From Pomphorhynchus laevis (lineage: Eukaryota; Acanthocephala; Palaeacanthocephala; Echinorhynchida; Pomphorhynchidae): a DNA stretch of 64,000 bases. Every line of letters begins with the position of its first letter. Position 1 is the stretch's first letter. The notes beneath the pieces were generated by a model that was not told the origin of the DNA, made no database searches, and saw nothing but the letters and a program-made list of their open reading frames with translations. The position numbers were made by a program, and so were the translations under genes. Shown here one piece after another: positions 10,372 to 23,054 of this stretch. The stretch is taken from the NCBI GenBank assembly GCA_012934845.2, contig WNNJ02001417.1:30729-94728 (forward strand). The letters are read 5' to 3'.

Positions 10372-10480
10372 ATTTTTTTTCTTTTCGATTTTTTTCATTT
10401 TTTTTTCATGTGATCAGACAAAACAGCCCTACGGCTACAGTCTTGTAATTGAATAAATAAATAAATAAAAAATAAATAAA

Positions 10481-11815
10481 TTACCTAATAAAACCTTTCC
10501 TTCTGACCCAATTCCAACTCACTTGCTTAAAAATATCTGCTTATCTATATCACCCTTCCTAACCACATTGTTCAACCTGTCTATCCGTAGCCGCACATTT
10601 CCTTCCAACTAGAAATGCGCAACTGTTCGACCTCTCCTCAAAAAGCAATCTCTCGATCCGTCACTACCATCTTCGTACCGTCCTATCTCAGTTCTCCCAA
10701 CCCTCTCCAAACTCCTTGAGCGTCTTGTTCTCAAGCAAGTTAATGCATATATATTTTCCTCCAACTCGTTCCCTCCCTTCCAAGTTGCTTTTCGCTCTAA
10801 TCACTCTACTGAAATTGCCTGTCTTAAAGTTTATAACTATTTACTCATCTCGCCCGATCAAAAATTATGTAATGTCATAGTTTCTCTTGATCTATCATCT
10901 GCTTTCGACATCGTCGATTACTCGATTCTTCTCCATCGTCTTCGTCATGATTGTGGCCGGTATTTACACACTTTGGCTTGTTTTCTTCATATCTATCAAA
11001 CCGTACTTTTCGCGTTTGTTCCAACTCTTCTATGTCTCATCCTTCTTCCATCCCTTTCGGTGTTCCACAAGGCTCCGTATTTAGTCCTATGCTCTTCTCT
11101 CTTCTTCCCGGTGATTTATCTTCAATTTCTCATACATTTAACTTCCATGTTATGCAATATGCTGATGACATTTTCATCTATGATCACGCACCTGCTTATG
11201 GTATTCATGATCTTACTGTTTCTGCTCCCAACTGCCTTGCCATAATTTTTAATCATCTATCTTCAATTCGTCTTTCTCTGAATCCTAATAAATCCAAAAT
11301 AATGTAGATCCTTCCTCGACGCCTCGGTTTAGAACCTCCCTCGGTATCATCAACTCTACAATTCTTCCTATCGTTGATAATCTTGTTTCTCTAGGTTTCC
11401 ATTTCGACAACTCATTTTCACTTAAACCTTTTGTTAGGAATAAAGTACGCGCATATACGTTGATTCTTTGAAACTTCCGTCAAATTCGTAGATTGATCGA
11501 TTTCCCTTCTTGAATGACTCTTATCTCTTCTCTTCTTTTCTCAAGACTTGATTACTGTCTTAGTTTATTTTCCAACTCACCTAAATCTACTCTTCTTCAC
11601 TTACAACGCATCGTCAACGAATCCATCGGAATTCTCCTCCGTCTTCGTCGTTTTGATCATACATCCCACTATCTTGCTTCTCTCGATTTGCCTACAATTC
11701 GTTGTCGTGTTCAAATTAGTCCGCTTCTAATTTCCGCCTTGTAACTTTTCGTACCCCTTCATTTCTCAACCTTCATTTATAAATTTTCTTGTTTATAAAT
11801 ACTTACAATTTTCTA
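10481..11815 (+). mobile_element. LINE family B copy, 3' part after interruption
   Basis: RT sequence resumes here: LPNKTFPSDPIPTHLLKN, then FRSNHSTEIACLKV near 10795, SLDLSSAFDIVDY near 10885, GVPQGSVFSPMLFS near 11060 and MQYADDIFIYDHAPAY near 11150. It is interrupted by stops and frameshifts. The C-terminal block FDHTSHYLASLDLP is near 11655. The copy lacks the usual last about 200 bases of the family and ends near 11815. Confidence 0.75.
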
Positions 11816-11829
11816 GATTTTCCGCTCAC

Positions 11830-14800
11830 TTCGCTCGCGGACAGAAAAGTACAAAATTTCCAGATTATCATGACCATGACCAAACGCAAGACTACAATGA
11901 CAGCTACGAAGACAAAGACATCTAAAAGACAGCTACGACTAACAGCAACTGTGCTCAACTACAAGTACAGTGCTAGACACACGACCGCAGTGTTTGCACC
12001 AAAATCGCATGCAACGACAGTATGTCTGAAGAATACTTCCTGTGTGGATTTTGTGCCAACAAACTAATCCGCAACCTCTCCCTCAACACACATCAACCAC
12101 CAACACGTCTACACAAGCTACCTCCGTCGTTTCCGATGTCATTTATCCACCTACTGATCCTGACACCGTATACACTTCCCATCAAATGTCATCTTCACTC
12201 CTCGACACCCTATCCTGTCCCTCCTATCTCGTTTCTCAAAAACCTACATCAATCAATCAAAATTACATACATCAACATACACGATCCTTCCACTCATAAC
12301 CTTCACTCACATCGCTTTCCACCCTTTATATTATCCATATCCTCTTTGTCTCCCATTGTCGAACCTACTCCTTTCATATCGTCAACTCCAAGCTCTCCAC
12401 TCGTGACCTAACCAACTTACGTCACTGGTTCTCCTTCACGAAAACGCTTTCCTTCTCGCGATCGTTGCGTCATCGTAACCAATATCACTCCTTATCTCCA
12501 CAAACACGTCTCGACCACAAATTGTTTCGCCTTCAGATCCATCCTCTCGTCTCTTGTTCCCGCAGATAACCCATCATTTTTCAACATCTCTCCTGTTGCA
12601 TTCATCCGCCTAAACAAATCTTCTCAATCTAATCCTTCTCAGCCCCTCTCTTGAAAATTGTATTCAAGCATCACTCTCACGGGCCCTTTGTCCTCTCCCA
12701 ACGATTAAAATTCATATCATTTTCAGCAACTCGCATTTCCCCGATCGCACCTCTTCCGAAATCGCTCAACTCTATACAATTCGCATAGAAAAAGGCGTCG
12801 CGAAAAAAAACGGCGAAACAACTCTCTCCACCGGAAACATCGACGGAAATTTTCAAGCTGTTCACACATGCCCCAAAATTCGATGGCACTCCATCTCCCG
12901 TCTGTGTCTTCTCCACTAGCCTCTATCACCACCACACACGGTTTCCGCAACGGCCTAATGAACACTATATATATTATCAAAAATCCGATATCATCCTCAA
13001 CCTCTTCACAAAGCAATCAATCGATATCTTCTGCATCACCGAATTCTGACACTGCTAATGATGACCTCTATATTTGCCGTCTGCTTTCTGCCTATTGCTC
13101 ACTAGTCAAATCCGCCAGCCCCCTCAGCTCATTCCCTTCTAAATTCTCTAATCATGGCAGCATTGTCGCATTCGCCCGTCACCCCGCGTATCTTCGCAAA
13201 ATCACTCCCCATTTCAGTCCTTGCTCTTTTGAATTGTTCACTTGTCGTTCTTCTAGCTCGATCACTCGGAATCTCACCATTGTATACCGTCATGGTTAAT
13301 CAGCTCCTACATCTCTATTTTTCACCAAACTCGTTGAACTGCTTTCACACTATTCTTTGTCCTCAATCCCTTCACTCATTCTTGGCGACTTCAACACCCG
13401 CCTCGAATGCCCCTCTTCCACCAATTCCATCCGGTTCATCAACATTATATTCAGCTACAATTACAAACTCATCTCTACTGCCCATATATATGTATATATA
13501 TTGTAAAATACTCGACATTATCTCTGTTCACAATCGTTTTACGGCCTACACCTCACTGTCTATCTCCGATGCTGGTCTATCCGATCACTTTCTTGTCACC
13601 CTTGATCTCACTTTCAACCACATCCATCTCCACACACCTACCATCCTACGTCGCTCTTGAAGAAATCTTGTCATACACCATCTCTGCTCTGCCTTACCAA
13701 AATCGTCTCTATTGTCTCCCAAATAACGTCTTCCTCTCCACACGATCTCGCCTCACTTTACGACTATGAACTTACATCCATTCTCGATCTTCTCTTGCTC
13801 TTAAAACATCAGCATAATCGTCGCTTGCACGTGCCCCATGGTTGGACATCCAATGTCTACACTTAAAGTGTCCACTCCGTCATGCTTTTCGAGTCAATCA
13901 CAGCTCTCTCAGACGTTATATGCGCTCGCTCATTTCGTCTCTTCGTGATTTATATCTTGATCTTCGCCGGTCTCATCTCAACCTACTACGTACCAAATGG
14001 AACTCCTTCTGGCAGCATAAAGTCATCATTTAATTCAACTCTAAGTCTCTATGGCATACTTTTAACTCAATCCTTTCTCGCTCATCTTCTTCTTGCAAAA
14101 TGGAACTCCTTCTGGTAGCATAAAGTCATCATGTTATTCAACTCTAAGTCTCTATGGCATACTTGTAACTCCTTTCTCGCTCCTCTTCGTCCATGATTAT
14201 TCGTCATTTCTCTAGATCAAAGTATCAGCGTTGCTCTCTCAAACCACCCAATCCATCCCATGCTAATCTTCTCCGCCTCGCCTCATACTCCCGGAACTCT
14301 TTCATCTTCTCCATGTTTCACCTTCCCGAGTCTCATCTGTCCTCATGGCCTTGCCCAACAACACCTCATTTGCATATCCTCTGCCTAACCTATACTTAAA
14401 AGTCGAATCTTCTCCTTACAATGAAGATCCGCCATCGTTCGTCCCCTCCTTAAGAAACAATCACTCTACCCACCCATTCCTTCATGCTATCGATTCATTT
14501 CACTCCCTACTTTTTCTACACTCTTAGACCGCCTCATTTTAATACAGATCAACGTTTATCTCTCTTTATCCAATCTGTACCCTCCTTTCCAATACAATTT
14601 CCGCTCTAATCACTCCACAGAAATCCCCTGTGATGAAAGTTTAAAACGACTTACTATTTTTTGCGACAAGGATCTTTATAGTGTTATCATCTCCATCGAC
14701 CTGCCCTCCGCCTTCGATATCGTAAAACAATCCATCCTCTTTACTCAACTTTTTATGATTACGGCATTTCTTCCCCCTCAATATCATGGTTTGCCTCAAA

Positions 14801-15876
14801 TCTATCCGGCCGTTCTATTTTGCGTCTGTTCTAATTCATCATAATTCCCTCACATCTATATTTTCTGAGGATTCCACAAGGTTCAGTCTGAGATCTCCTG
14901 CTTTTATCTCTTCTGCTTGGCGATCTCTCTCCGTTTATCAAACCTTACTCTTTTAACGTCATGCAATGCGCCGAATACATACTCATCTATGATCAGGCAC
15001 CCGCCCATCGCATACACGATATCTGCATTTCTGAATCCAACTGCCTTTATTCTATCTACAAGCGTATCTCCCATCTTTGTCTCATTCTAAACCCCGACAA
15101 GTCCAAAATAATGTGGAACCTCCCCCCGACAACCTAACATATATTGTCCCCCTGTATCTTTTGTCTCGTCAATCATCCCCACAGTCCATAATCTCACTTT
15201 CTTAGGCTTCCATTTCGATGATCACCTTTCCCTTAAACCCTTCGTCCGTGACAAGGTCCGCTTGTCTAACTTAATTCTCCGTGACATCCGCCGTATCCGC
15301 CCCCTTATCGACTTTCGTTCTTGTATGTATCTTCTTTCATCTCTTCTTTTCCCTAAAATCGATTACTGCCTTAGCCTTTTCGCCAATTCTCCACAATCCA
15401 TCATCCTACCCCTACAACGCATAATCAACTCCGCCGTTCGAGTGCTCTTTCGTCTCCGTCGCTTTGACCACACATCCACATATTTTGCCCAACTCTCCTG
15501 GCATACCATCCACATCCGCATCAAACTCCGCCTTCTTCTCGTAACTTTTCGTCTCATCGCTGTCGGCTCCCCATCGTTCATCAACCTTCCTTTCTTAGAC
15601 GACACTCGTTCCACCTCGCTATCGCTGCGTTCCCATCATACCCTCTTACTCCACGTTCCTAATTACTCAAACAACAACGGTCTCCGATCCTTCCTCGTCG
15701 CCGCCTCACTTGCATGGAATCAACTCCCTCTCGACGTCCGCCGCGCCCCCTCCTTTATCACATTCAAACACCTCCTCCTTTCACACCCTCTCGACACATG
15801 ATTTACATTTTTGTTTTGTTGTAGTCATGTAAGCGTGCGCTGGCACGCATTTGCCACCTTAAAATAAATCTTTTTT
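11830..15876 (+). mobile_element. LINE family B, nearly full-length but decayed copy
   Basis: ORF1 sequence begins near 11870 and includes a half-PHD-like finger (EEYFLCGFCANK, near 12028-12065). ORF2 starts near 12883. Endonuclease traces include ILGDFN-like text near 13380 and SDHFLVTLDL near 13580. RT traces are SNHSTEI near 14600 and AFDIVK near 14710. The longest clean piece is 15262-15801 (about 179 codons), covering the end of ORF2 with RRFDHTSTYFAQLSWHTIH and LAWNQLPLDVRRAPS. The 3' UTR ends with GCGTGCGCTGGCACGC, a perfect hairpin, and TTAAAATAAATC with a poly(A) signal. A local duplication lies near 13970-14140. Many breaks are present. Confidence 0.75.
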
Positions 15877-16285
15877 TTTATTTTTAATTTTGTCGCTTAA
15901 ATTTGTCGCTAATAACGATATTACGCTTAAAATTTTTAATTTTGTGGCTTAAATCTGTCGCTAAGAACGATATTACACTCAAAATTATTTTACTGAAAAA
16001 TAATTAAATTGCGTATATCTAAGAAAAAGTAAAAAATTTACTTTTTATTAAAAAAGTAGAAACTTAGTATTAAAAATTTTAATCTTCATTAATTAGTCGA
16101 CACAGCTAGAAGTTTGAAAAGAAGGAACCTTTCACGCACTGTCGGCATATTTAAATTTTTTAATCATAAGGAAGATATCGTACATGCGGACATAATTTGG
16201 TAAACTGTCGAAATATGAGCTCTAATTGATCAAGTTATGTACACGTATACGGAAAGACTGGTGGCGACAAATATTCTAATATCGG
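15877..16285. repeat. Spacer with a 52-bp tandem duplication
   Basis: No gene is seen. The sequence at 15881-15932 (TTTTTAATTTTGTCGC onward) is repeated with a few changes at 15933-15985. The remainder is A+T rich and unassigned, ending in ATCGG, the target duplication of the adjoining LTR element. Confidence 0.5.
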
Positions 16286-16372
16286 TGTTGTAAACACCAA
16301 AACGTGGTTTTATTCAACACAATCTATAATGATAGTTAATAAACAAGAATATTAGTTTAAAAGATCATAACA
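16286..16372 (-). repeat. Short LTR, left copy (3' LTR of minus element)
   Basis: The 87-bp repeat starts TGTTG and ends ATAACA, so it has TG...CA termini. It is preceded by the target duplication ATCGG and nearly identical to 19870-19955. Confidence 0.85.
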
Positions 16373-19300
16373 TTCTTCCCAGCTTCAAAATCTTCATTAA
16401 CGGTATCGCGCTGGCTTTCTTCGGAGACGCGTAGATCTTCGTAATTGTTCTTTTGGATTTAGCGCAAGCTCATTGACTCTGCCAAAGTTATTCAGTTCCT
16501 GTGGACCCCCACAATCGGAAATAGTGTTGTCAATCGTATTCGGTAAGTCGATGTGCAAATCTTGTTTAGTATCGATCGTATCGTTTAACGCCTGAATATC
16601 TTGATTTTGAGTTGAGTCCATCATTTTGTAATGTTGCATCGATTGATCAAGCGATTGACGTTGCCCTGTTCTTATCTCTCCACTGGGAGCCAGATGCTGT
16701 GTCGATACCTTTGATATTCGTCCGGAATCATCTCGTACTGTTGAATAGGCAACATTGAAATCTAGTAATTCAGCTTCATCTACGATAGGATCGTACTTAA
16801 AGACCTGTTGAATCGCTATACAAGCACCCTGTTAGATGTCAGCCAATCGGGTAAGCTCTGAGTGCTTGGTAGTTTTCTTGTAAATGTAAAAAATCGTTGA
16901 TGTGGAGTAGCGTTTGTAGCGGTACAGAGAAGGCCATGTATTGCTGATAGTGCAGATGGTAATACTTCCTCCTATTTTCCAAGACTAAGCCCGCGCATTT
17001 CGAGACCCAATAATATTGTTTTCCATAAAGTTCCATTCATCCTCTCGCATTGCGAATTGCCTTGAGGTCTAAATGGAGTTGTGTGGCTGCTGGATACCCC
17101 CATGCTCAGGAGCCATTCTTTTAATTCTCGAGACAAAACAGCAGAACCACAGTCTGAGTGTATATAGCACGGGCAGCCGCATAGAGAAAAAACTTGACTT
17201 AAACATCTTTGAACAGTTTGAGCTGAGACATCTCGAACCGCAAAACCAAATGGGTATCTACTGAATTCGTCAATCATAGTAAGTAGATATGTTGATCCAT
17301 TGCTAGACTTTGGAAGCGGACCTTTGAAGTCTATAGAAAGACGGTCCATTGGTGACATAGATTTGATAAGATGAAGATCGACTTCAGTTGTAAAAAATCT
17401 GGGTTTTATTTTACAACATACCTTACACGACGTGATCATTTGACGAACATCGTTGGTAGAGTAGGGCAAGTTCTGGGTCCTTATGTAATGCATCATACGT
17501 GAAACTCCTGGATGCATTAGCTTTTCATGTATTGTTCTAAGCGAGTCATTACTCTGCAGGACTGCACAAACATCGCGTGACATGATATCAGCTGAAAAAT
17601 TCCCATTGCCGGATCGATAGTGTATGTCATATTTGTAGTTGGACAGTTCCATCCTCCATCGAGCAAGTTTCTCGTTCTTAATTTCCCAGCTCGTTTCCAA
17701 TCAAACATGAACGAAACTGACTTTTGATCAGTAATCAATATAAACGGACGTGGCGCAAGGTAATGCTTCCAATGTCGAATAGCTTCAACAATGGCGTATG
17801 CCTCTTTCTCTATAATGTGATGTTTCCTCTCGTATTGATTAAGAGTTCGGGAGAAAAATGCCACCGGTCGTTTGTTTTGCAGTAGGGTTGCCCCAATTGC
17901 GGTATTTGAAGCGTCTGTCTCAAGTGTAAATGGAATGGTCTCGTCAATAACATTAATAGTAGCATTTATAATGTCTTTCTTGATTTCCTTAATCGCATTT
18001 ACTGCTATGTACTTCAAGGGGAACTCGATATTTGGCGTGGTAAGTGCGGATATCTTTGCGGAAAATTGTTTTATCCATTTGCTATAATAAGCAAAAAAGC
18101 CCATTAGTCTTTGAAGAGATGGTTTATCAGTGGGTATCTTGAGGTTATGAACAGCTGATAGTCGAGAGGGATCCGGTTTGAGTATCCCATGTTGTATCTC
18201 ATAGCCAAGTGTGCGTATACACTGTACACCGTATTGGCATTTGTCAGTATTGGTTTCAAGCGAATATTTAGCAATAGCTTCTTGGAATTGTTTCAGATTA
18301 TTGTCATGTTCATTCTTTGTAATTCCACACACAATAATGTCGTCTAGGTAAGAGTACACTTTCTGAAGATTGTTAACTTCAATGAATTTGTTTATGTATC
18401 TTTGGAATCCCGAAACATCATTGGTGATCCCCATTGGAATTTTTCTCAACTGATATAGGTTTCCCGCGGCTTCAAAGGCGGTCATATGTCTCTCGGAAGG
18501 ATTGATGTCGATTTGATCGTACGCTTCCTTCAAGTCAATTTGTGAGTAATATTTATTTTTCGCGATTTCATTCACTAGTTCACTGATTTTAGGAAGCGGG
18601 TACGCGTCGAGAAGAGTAAATCGATTAATGGTACGGAAAAATCAACGACCAGGCGTTTGCGCCTGTTTGGACGGGATACAATAACTACTTGAGCTCTCCA
18701 TGGGGACGTGCTCTCTTCAATTACCCCTTTTGATAACATTCGGTTTATTTCGTTTCGAATAAACAGCTGATCATCGTTATTAAATTGTCTGCTTTTTGTG
18801 GTGATTGGGTGAACGTTATTACTGAGGTTTCTGAACAACAGTGGCGTTTTAATGTGCCCTACTGATGCTGCAAATATTTTTACATCAGGAAGCGGTCCAC
18901 CGAAATTGATTGATAGGTTTTTGTGTGATCACAAAAATGGCAAACCCAAAATAGCGTTCGTGCACAAATGGGGATTACGAAAAATTGAACGTAGTCGTAG
19001 CGTTCGGTTTTGAGAATGAAATTTAGTGTGCATTTACCAATAACCTTCTGCGTTGTATTTGCTGCGAGTATAACCTCAATATCCGCCGGAATGATTCTTA
19101 CTAAAAGAGCCCGTGCAATGTCAGCATCCAAGAAATTTAGGGAACTTCCTGTATCAATGAGGGCTTTCGATAAAGTGGTTTTTAATTGTGAATCATTTTT
19201 CGTGTTGATCGTTGACAATAAAACGGCGGATGAAGATTCAGCGTTTAGCTTGGAGGATTTACATACTCGAGCGTAATGGCCGACCTTATGACATTTTCTA

Positions 19301-19869
19301 CATACGACATCTTTTGCCGGACAATTCAATCTCGAGTGTCTTAAACCTCCACAGAAATAGCATTGTTGTTTTGTATTTGATTTCGATAGTACACCCATTC
19401 GATCAGCATATTCAGCTTCCGTAGTTTTATCTTCTCTTGTAGTTTTGGTCTGTAGACAGTTTGATTCATTAGAATATCTAACGGATGCGACATTCTCTTG
19501 AAATTTAGATTCCTCCCGATCTCGGAGATACAGCGTCATGCTTTGCTGTGCAGTAGTTAATGACTTGGCGACATTTACTGCTCGTGCCAGGTCTAATTGC
19601 TCGAACTCGAGTAATCGTTGACGAACGGAATCGGAAGCAAGACCACGAATGAAAGCGTCTTAAACAAAATCTTTCCTTGCTTCCTCGGCAGTGACTGCTT
19701 TGAAATGACATTCCCTTGAAAGTGAGTGTAATTTCTTTTGACTATCACTGTCGTCTACCGCTATGTCGAATCTTTCGAGCCGGATGTTGTTGACTTGACT
19801 AGTTGAATCTGATAGAATCGATTGATCGATCGCTGTGTCTGTCGCAGACGTCATTTGTGTTGAATAAAT

Positions 19870-19955
19870 TGTTGTAAACACCAAACGTGGTTTTATTCAA
19901 CACAATCTATAATGATAGTTAATAAACAAGAATATTAGTTTATAAGATAATAACA
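19870..19955 (-). repeat. Short LTR, right copy (5' LTR of minus element)
   Basis: The 86-bp repeat has TG...CA termini and is followed by ATCGG at 19956-19960. It matches 16286-16372 except at about three positions. Confidence 0.85.
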
Positions 19956-20152
19956 ATCGGTCTTATAAGAGCATTAAATTATTATTATTCCAATACATAC
20001 CAAAGCCAAAAGGCTATTCAGGCAGAGTCCAAAAAAAATAATAAAACAAAAGCAAATGGTCAGTCAACGTAGCTAATTAGGGTATTCCAGTGATAGTGTT
20101 GAATGGCGGCATTGTTCATGTATCCATTTGTAGCATCGTGATTTAAACGTTC

Positions 20153-21416
20153 TCAAACTGGGGCTGCAACGACTTCCTCAGGCAACGAATTCCACATGTT
20201 AATTCCTCTCCTTGAGAGTCTATACACTTTTGGTAATCTGCCAAATCTAAATTTATACAAGACTCTGCTATGTCTCCGCAACTGATCTACCCGCCTAGTG
20301 ATTACATCGGTGGGATAACCTACCACATCATTCGACATATGCCATATACATAGCATTTCCAAGGATATGAACCTCTCACGTACCGACAACATCCCAATAC
20401 GACTTAGACGTACATAATAGTCAATACCACTTAGGCAAATACAGAGCCTCGATCCGCGCCTAAGAATAGACTCCAGGTCTAATAGTTCTTGCTTAGTGAC
20501 AGGGAAACAAGCCTGAATGCAGTACTCCAAGTGTGGCCTGACGATGGAGATGAATAACCTCTTAAACATGTGACAGCTTAACCTGAGGAATGCATTTTTA
20601 ATACAATATAACGCCCTAGTAGCTTTACCTAGAAAGAAGTCGGTGTTCAACTTTGTTTTCAAGGATCTATGGACAATAATCCTAAATCCTTATGATGAGA
20701 CACTTCCTTTAAGACCATATCTCCAATAAAGTACCTTAGAGTTTCAATAGGGCGACCTAGTTGCATGAGGACACATTTATCAACATTCAACCGTAGTCCG
20801 GTAGAATCGCACCACTTGATCAGGGAGTTTAGATCATTTTGTAACGATACTCGATCAGCAGGACTTCTAATGATCGACCAAATCTTTAGATCGTCTGCAA
20901 ACGCTAGATGAGAGCATGATAAGCGGAGTAGCAGATCATTAATAAAGATTATAAAGAGCAGTGGGCCAAGGACTGATCCCTGCGGTACGCCAGAATTAAT
21001 ATTTACCGAATAAGAAAACACGCCCCCCACACAAACTCGGAAAGACCTATTCGATAGAAATTCCCTGACCCACTCACAAATATATGAATGAAGTCCATAG
21101 TGATACAGTAAAGACACTATGCCGTCGTGTGGTACCCTATCAAAAGCTTTCGAAAAATCAAGGAATACTGTATGAACCTGAAACCCAGCCCCCAGAGCAT
21201 CAGCCCATTTTTCACGCGCAGTTAGTAGGTTAGTAAGCATGAACGTCCGATCCTGAAACCATGTTGAGATTCAACCAATATGTGATTACGATCCAAATGA
21301 TCCCTGATTCTACTAGCAATGATTCTTTCTAAAAGTTTGCAGAATACGCTAGTTAAGCTAATGGGCCGAAAGTCCGCGCAAAAGCTAGCAGGATGCTTTT
21401 TGGGAATAGGCACCAC
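20153..21416 (-). pseudogene. LINE family A ORF2, RT core and C-terminus (broken)
   Basis: Three overlapping open segments (21222-21416, 20659-21240, 20153-20662) together cover RT. The first holds PIPKKHPASFCADFRPISL and SQHGFRIGRSC, the second FLDFSKAFDRVPHDG (motif A), SGVPQGSVLGPLLFI (motif B) and LAFADDLKIW (motif C), and the third the thumb and GINMWNSLPEEVV. Each junction is a frameshift of one or two bases, so the active-site residues survive but the chain is interrupted at least three times. Confidence 0.8.
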
Positions 21417-21428
21417 AATTGCACACTT

Positions 21429-23054
21429 TCAACTGTCAGGAATCCAAGATGTATCTAAGCTGTATCTGAAGAACATAGTTAAATCATTGCTCAGTTCGTT
21501 CGCTAAGGATTTGACGAGGAAGGGGGCAATATTGTCTGGTCCCGGAGATGTAAACGAATCGAGCTTCATTACCTCGTTCAACACCTCATCCACTCTGAGT
21601 GGACGAACACAACACCGATGAGCAACCGGAACATACTTCCAACTAAAGTCATGCAGTTTGTTAGAGGTCAAAGCCTGTACCAAGAAGCCATCAGCTAAAT
21701 GTTGGGCGATTAGAGACGGATCGGTCAAAGTTTCAGTTGGCGTTTGGATCGAGCTAATTGTGGCGACAAGAGTTCTGTTGTTTCTTACATAAGACCAAAA
21801 CCTCCTAGGATTCAAAGATGCATCCCTGGCGATACTATCTTCGTACGAATAGCGTTTCTGAAATTTTAGCCGATTGCATAAGTTCCGAGAGTCGATGTAG
21901 GCACGTTTTGAAGCAGAAGAACGCCTAAATTTGCGCCACAATTTGTTGCGGGATCTTATAGCATCAAGAAGCTCTCTGTCGAACCAAGGAGGATGTCCAT
22001 GCTTGAACTTGCAGGCACGTAGCGGAGCAAAGATATCAGAAATTCGCATCAATTCATCATGGAGCAGATCAAAGACTACAGGAACCTCCAAACCGAAGTG
22101 GATACGAAGACTATCACAGATACCTTTTGGGAAGCTTGCAGCTAGTTGACTAGCATCAACACCTACCCAACAACGTTTTTTAAAATTAGAGTTTTGTGAG
22201 GCTCTGTTGAACAGCGACAGCCGCATAGAGAGTACACAGTGATCGCTATTGCCAATTGGTGCGTCATAACGAACACCTGAAACGTCACCCAAACACTTAG
22301 TAAAGACCAAATCGAGTATAGAAGGCGTCCCTGTCACACAAGTAGGTTCTTTAATATGTTGAACTAGTAGCATCTCAAGTAACAGAAAGTCACTCAGTAC
22401 TTTCCCAATTCCGTGAATTGGTCGTGAATGACTATTTTTCCAGTCTATTTGGGGGATATTGAAGTCACCCAGGAGCAAAATCAGAGGATACGAAGATAAA
22501 CTCAGCAAATGTGATTTAAGAGAGTCAAATCTTAATTCATAGGACGGAGAACGGTAAAGGACGCAGAATCGGGATCGTTGACCATTTCCCAGTGTAAAAG
22601 CAAGACCTTCAAAGGAATAACCAATATCGTCGCGAAAAGCCGAGATTTTCGATACCAGGAGACTATTTCGCACATAGGCGGCTACCCCACCTCCACGTTT
22701 ACCACATGAGCGATCCGAACGTATTAGAAAATAGTTAGGGATGGCAACACAGTCATCCGAAATGTCAGAATGTAGCCATGTTTCGGTTATACAAAATACA
22801 TCAAAACGTTTCGAAGCATCTATGAATTTAATTTCCGAGAACTGAGCCAGGAGACTACGAACATTTGAATAACCGACAAAAATTTTCGTATAATGGGAAA
22901 ATTTGACACGCTCGGTGACACTATCGAAGTCTACTAGTTTTCCTACACACGAACCATCACTACTAAAGAGGTCTGACTCTACAGAAGTAAGGGATGCCAC
23001 CGGACAGTCGGACGCCACTTGACCACCCGAAAATGTCGGACACATAGGTTGCAC
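21429..23054 (-). CDS. LINE family A ORF2, endonuclease to RT N-terminus
   Basis: This is a 541-codon open segment. After MQPMCPTFSGG come GYSNVRSLLAQ near residue 62, ITETWLHSDI near 90, KRGGGVAAYV near 122, LLGDFNIPQIDW near 197, SILDLVFTKC near 247 and GNSDHCVLSM near 270. All are AP-endonuclease blocks. HGHPPWFDRELLDAI is in the linker near residue 353, and TSPGPDNIAPFL near 508 begins RT. The start ATG (23054, or 23045 in family context) lies inside the end of ORF1. The frame breaks at about 21420 and RT continues in the next segment. Confidence 0.85.
   Translation of the reverse strand: MQPMCPTFSGGQVASDCPVASLTSVESDLFSSDGSCVGKLVDFDSVTERVKFSHYTKIFVGYSNVRSLLAQFSEIKFIDASKRFDVFCITETWLHSDISDDCVAIPNYFLIRSDRSCGKRGGGVAAYVRNSLLVSKISAFRDDIGYSFEGLAFTLGNGQRSRFCVLYRSPSYELRFDSLKSHLLSLSSYPLILLLGDFNIPQIDWKNSHSRPIHGIGKVLSDFLLLEMLLVQHIKEPTCVTGTPSILDLVFTKCLGDVSGVRYDAPIGNSDHCVLSMRLSLFNRASQNSNFKKRCWVGVDASQLAASFPKGICDSLRIHFGLEVPVVFDLLHDELMRISDIFAPLRACKFKHGHPPWFDRELLDAIRSRNKLWRKFRRSSASKRAYIDSRNLCNRLKFQKRYSYEDSIARDASLNPRRFWSYVRNNRTLVATISSIQTPTETLTDPSLIAQHLADGFLVQALTSNKLHDFSWKYVPVAHRCCVRPLRVDEVLNEVMKLDSFTSPGPDNIAPFLVKSLANELSNDLTMFFRYSLDTSWIPDS

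Larger units (their letters stand above)
5882..10480 (+). mobile_element. LINE family A, near full-length copy (CR1-like)
   Basis: This is a 4.6-kb non-LTR retrotransposon with a 5' UTR, ORF1 (5996-7480), an overlapping ORF2 (from 7408, broken) and a 3' UTR. The 3' end has an AGCC-CTAC-GGCT hairpin at about 10424-10437 and an (AATA)n tail at about 10450-10480. TTAC is found at both junctions (5878-5881 and 10481-10484), consistent with a short target duplication. Continuity of the flanking family B protein across the gap shows that it jumped into the B copy. An ORF1 with a PHD-like finger is known from CR1-type LINEs. Confidence 0.85.
16286..19955 (-). mobile_element. Ty3/Gypsy LTR retrotransposon fossil
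   Basis: This is an LTR retrotransposon of about 3.7 kb, oriented on minus, with an 87-bp LTR at one end and an 86-bp LTR at the other. ATCGG occurs as a 5-bp target duplication at 16281-16285 and 19956-19960. From its 5' side it carries gag with two CCHC knuckles (about 19260-19400), a protease-like region (about 19100-19170), RT with RNase H (about 17700-18840), and integrase with zinc-binding and catalytic-core sequence (about 16970-17620). The Arg-rich polyprotein end is near 16400. Knuckle spacing and very short LTRs recall the Mag group, but the clade is inferred. It is broken, with roughly half a dozen breaks. The LTRs differ at about three positions, suggesting a moderately recent insertion. 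Confidence 0.85.
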
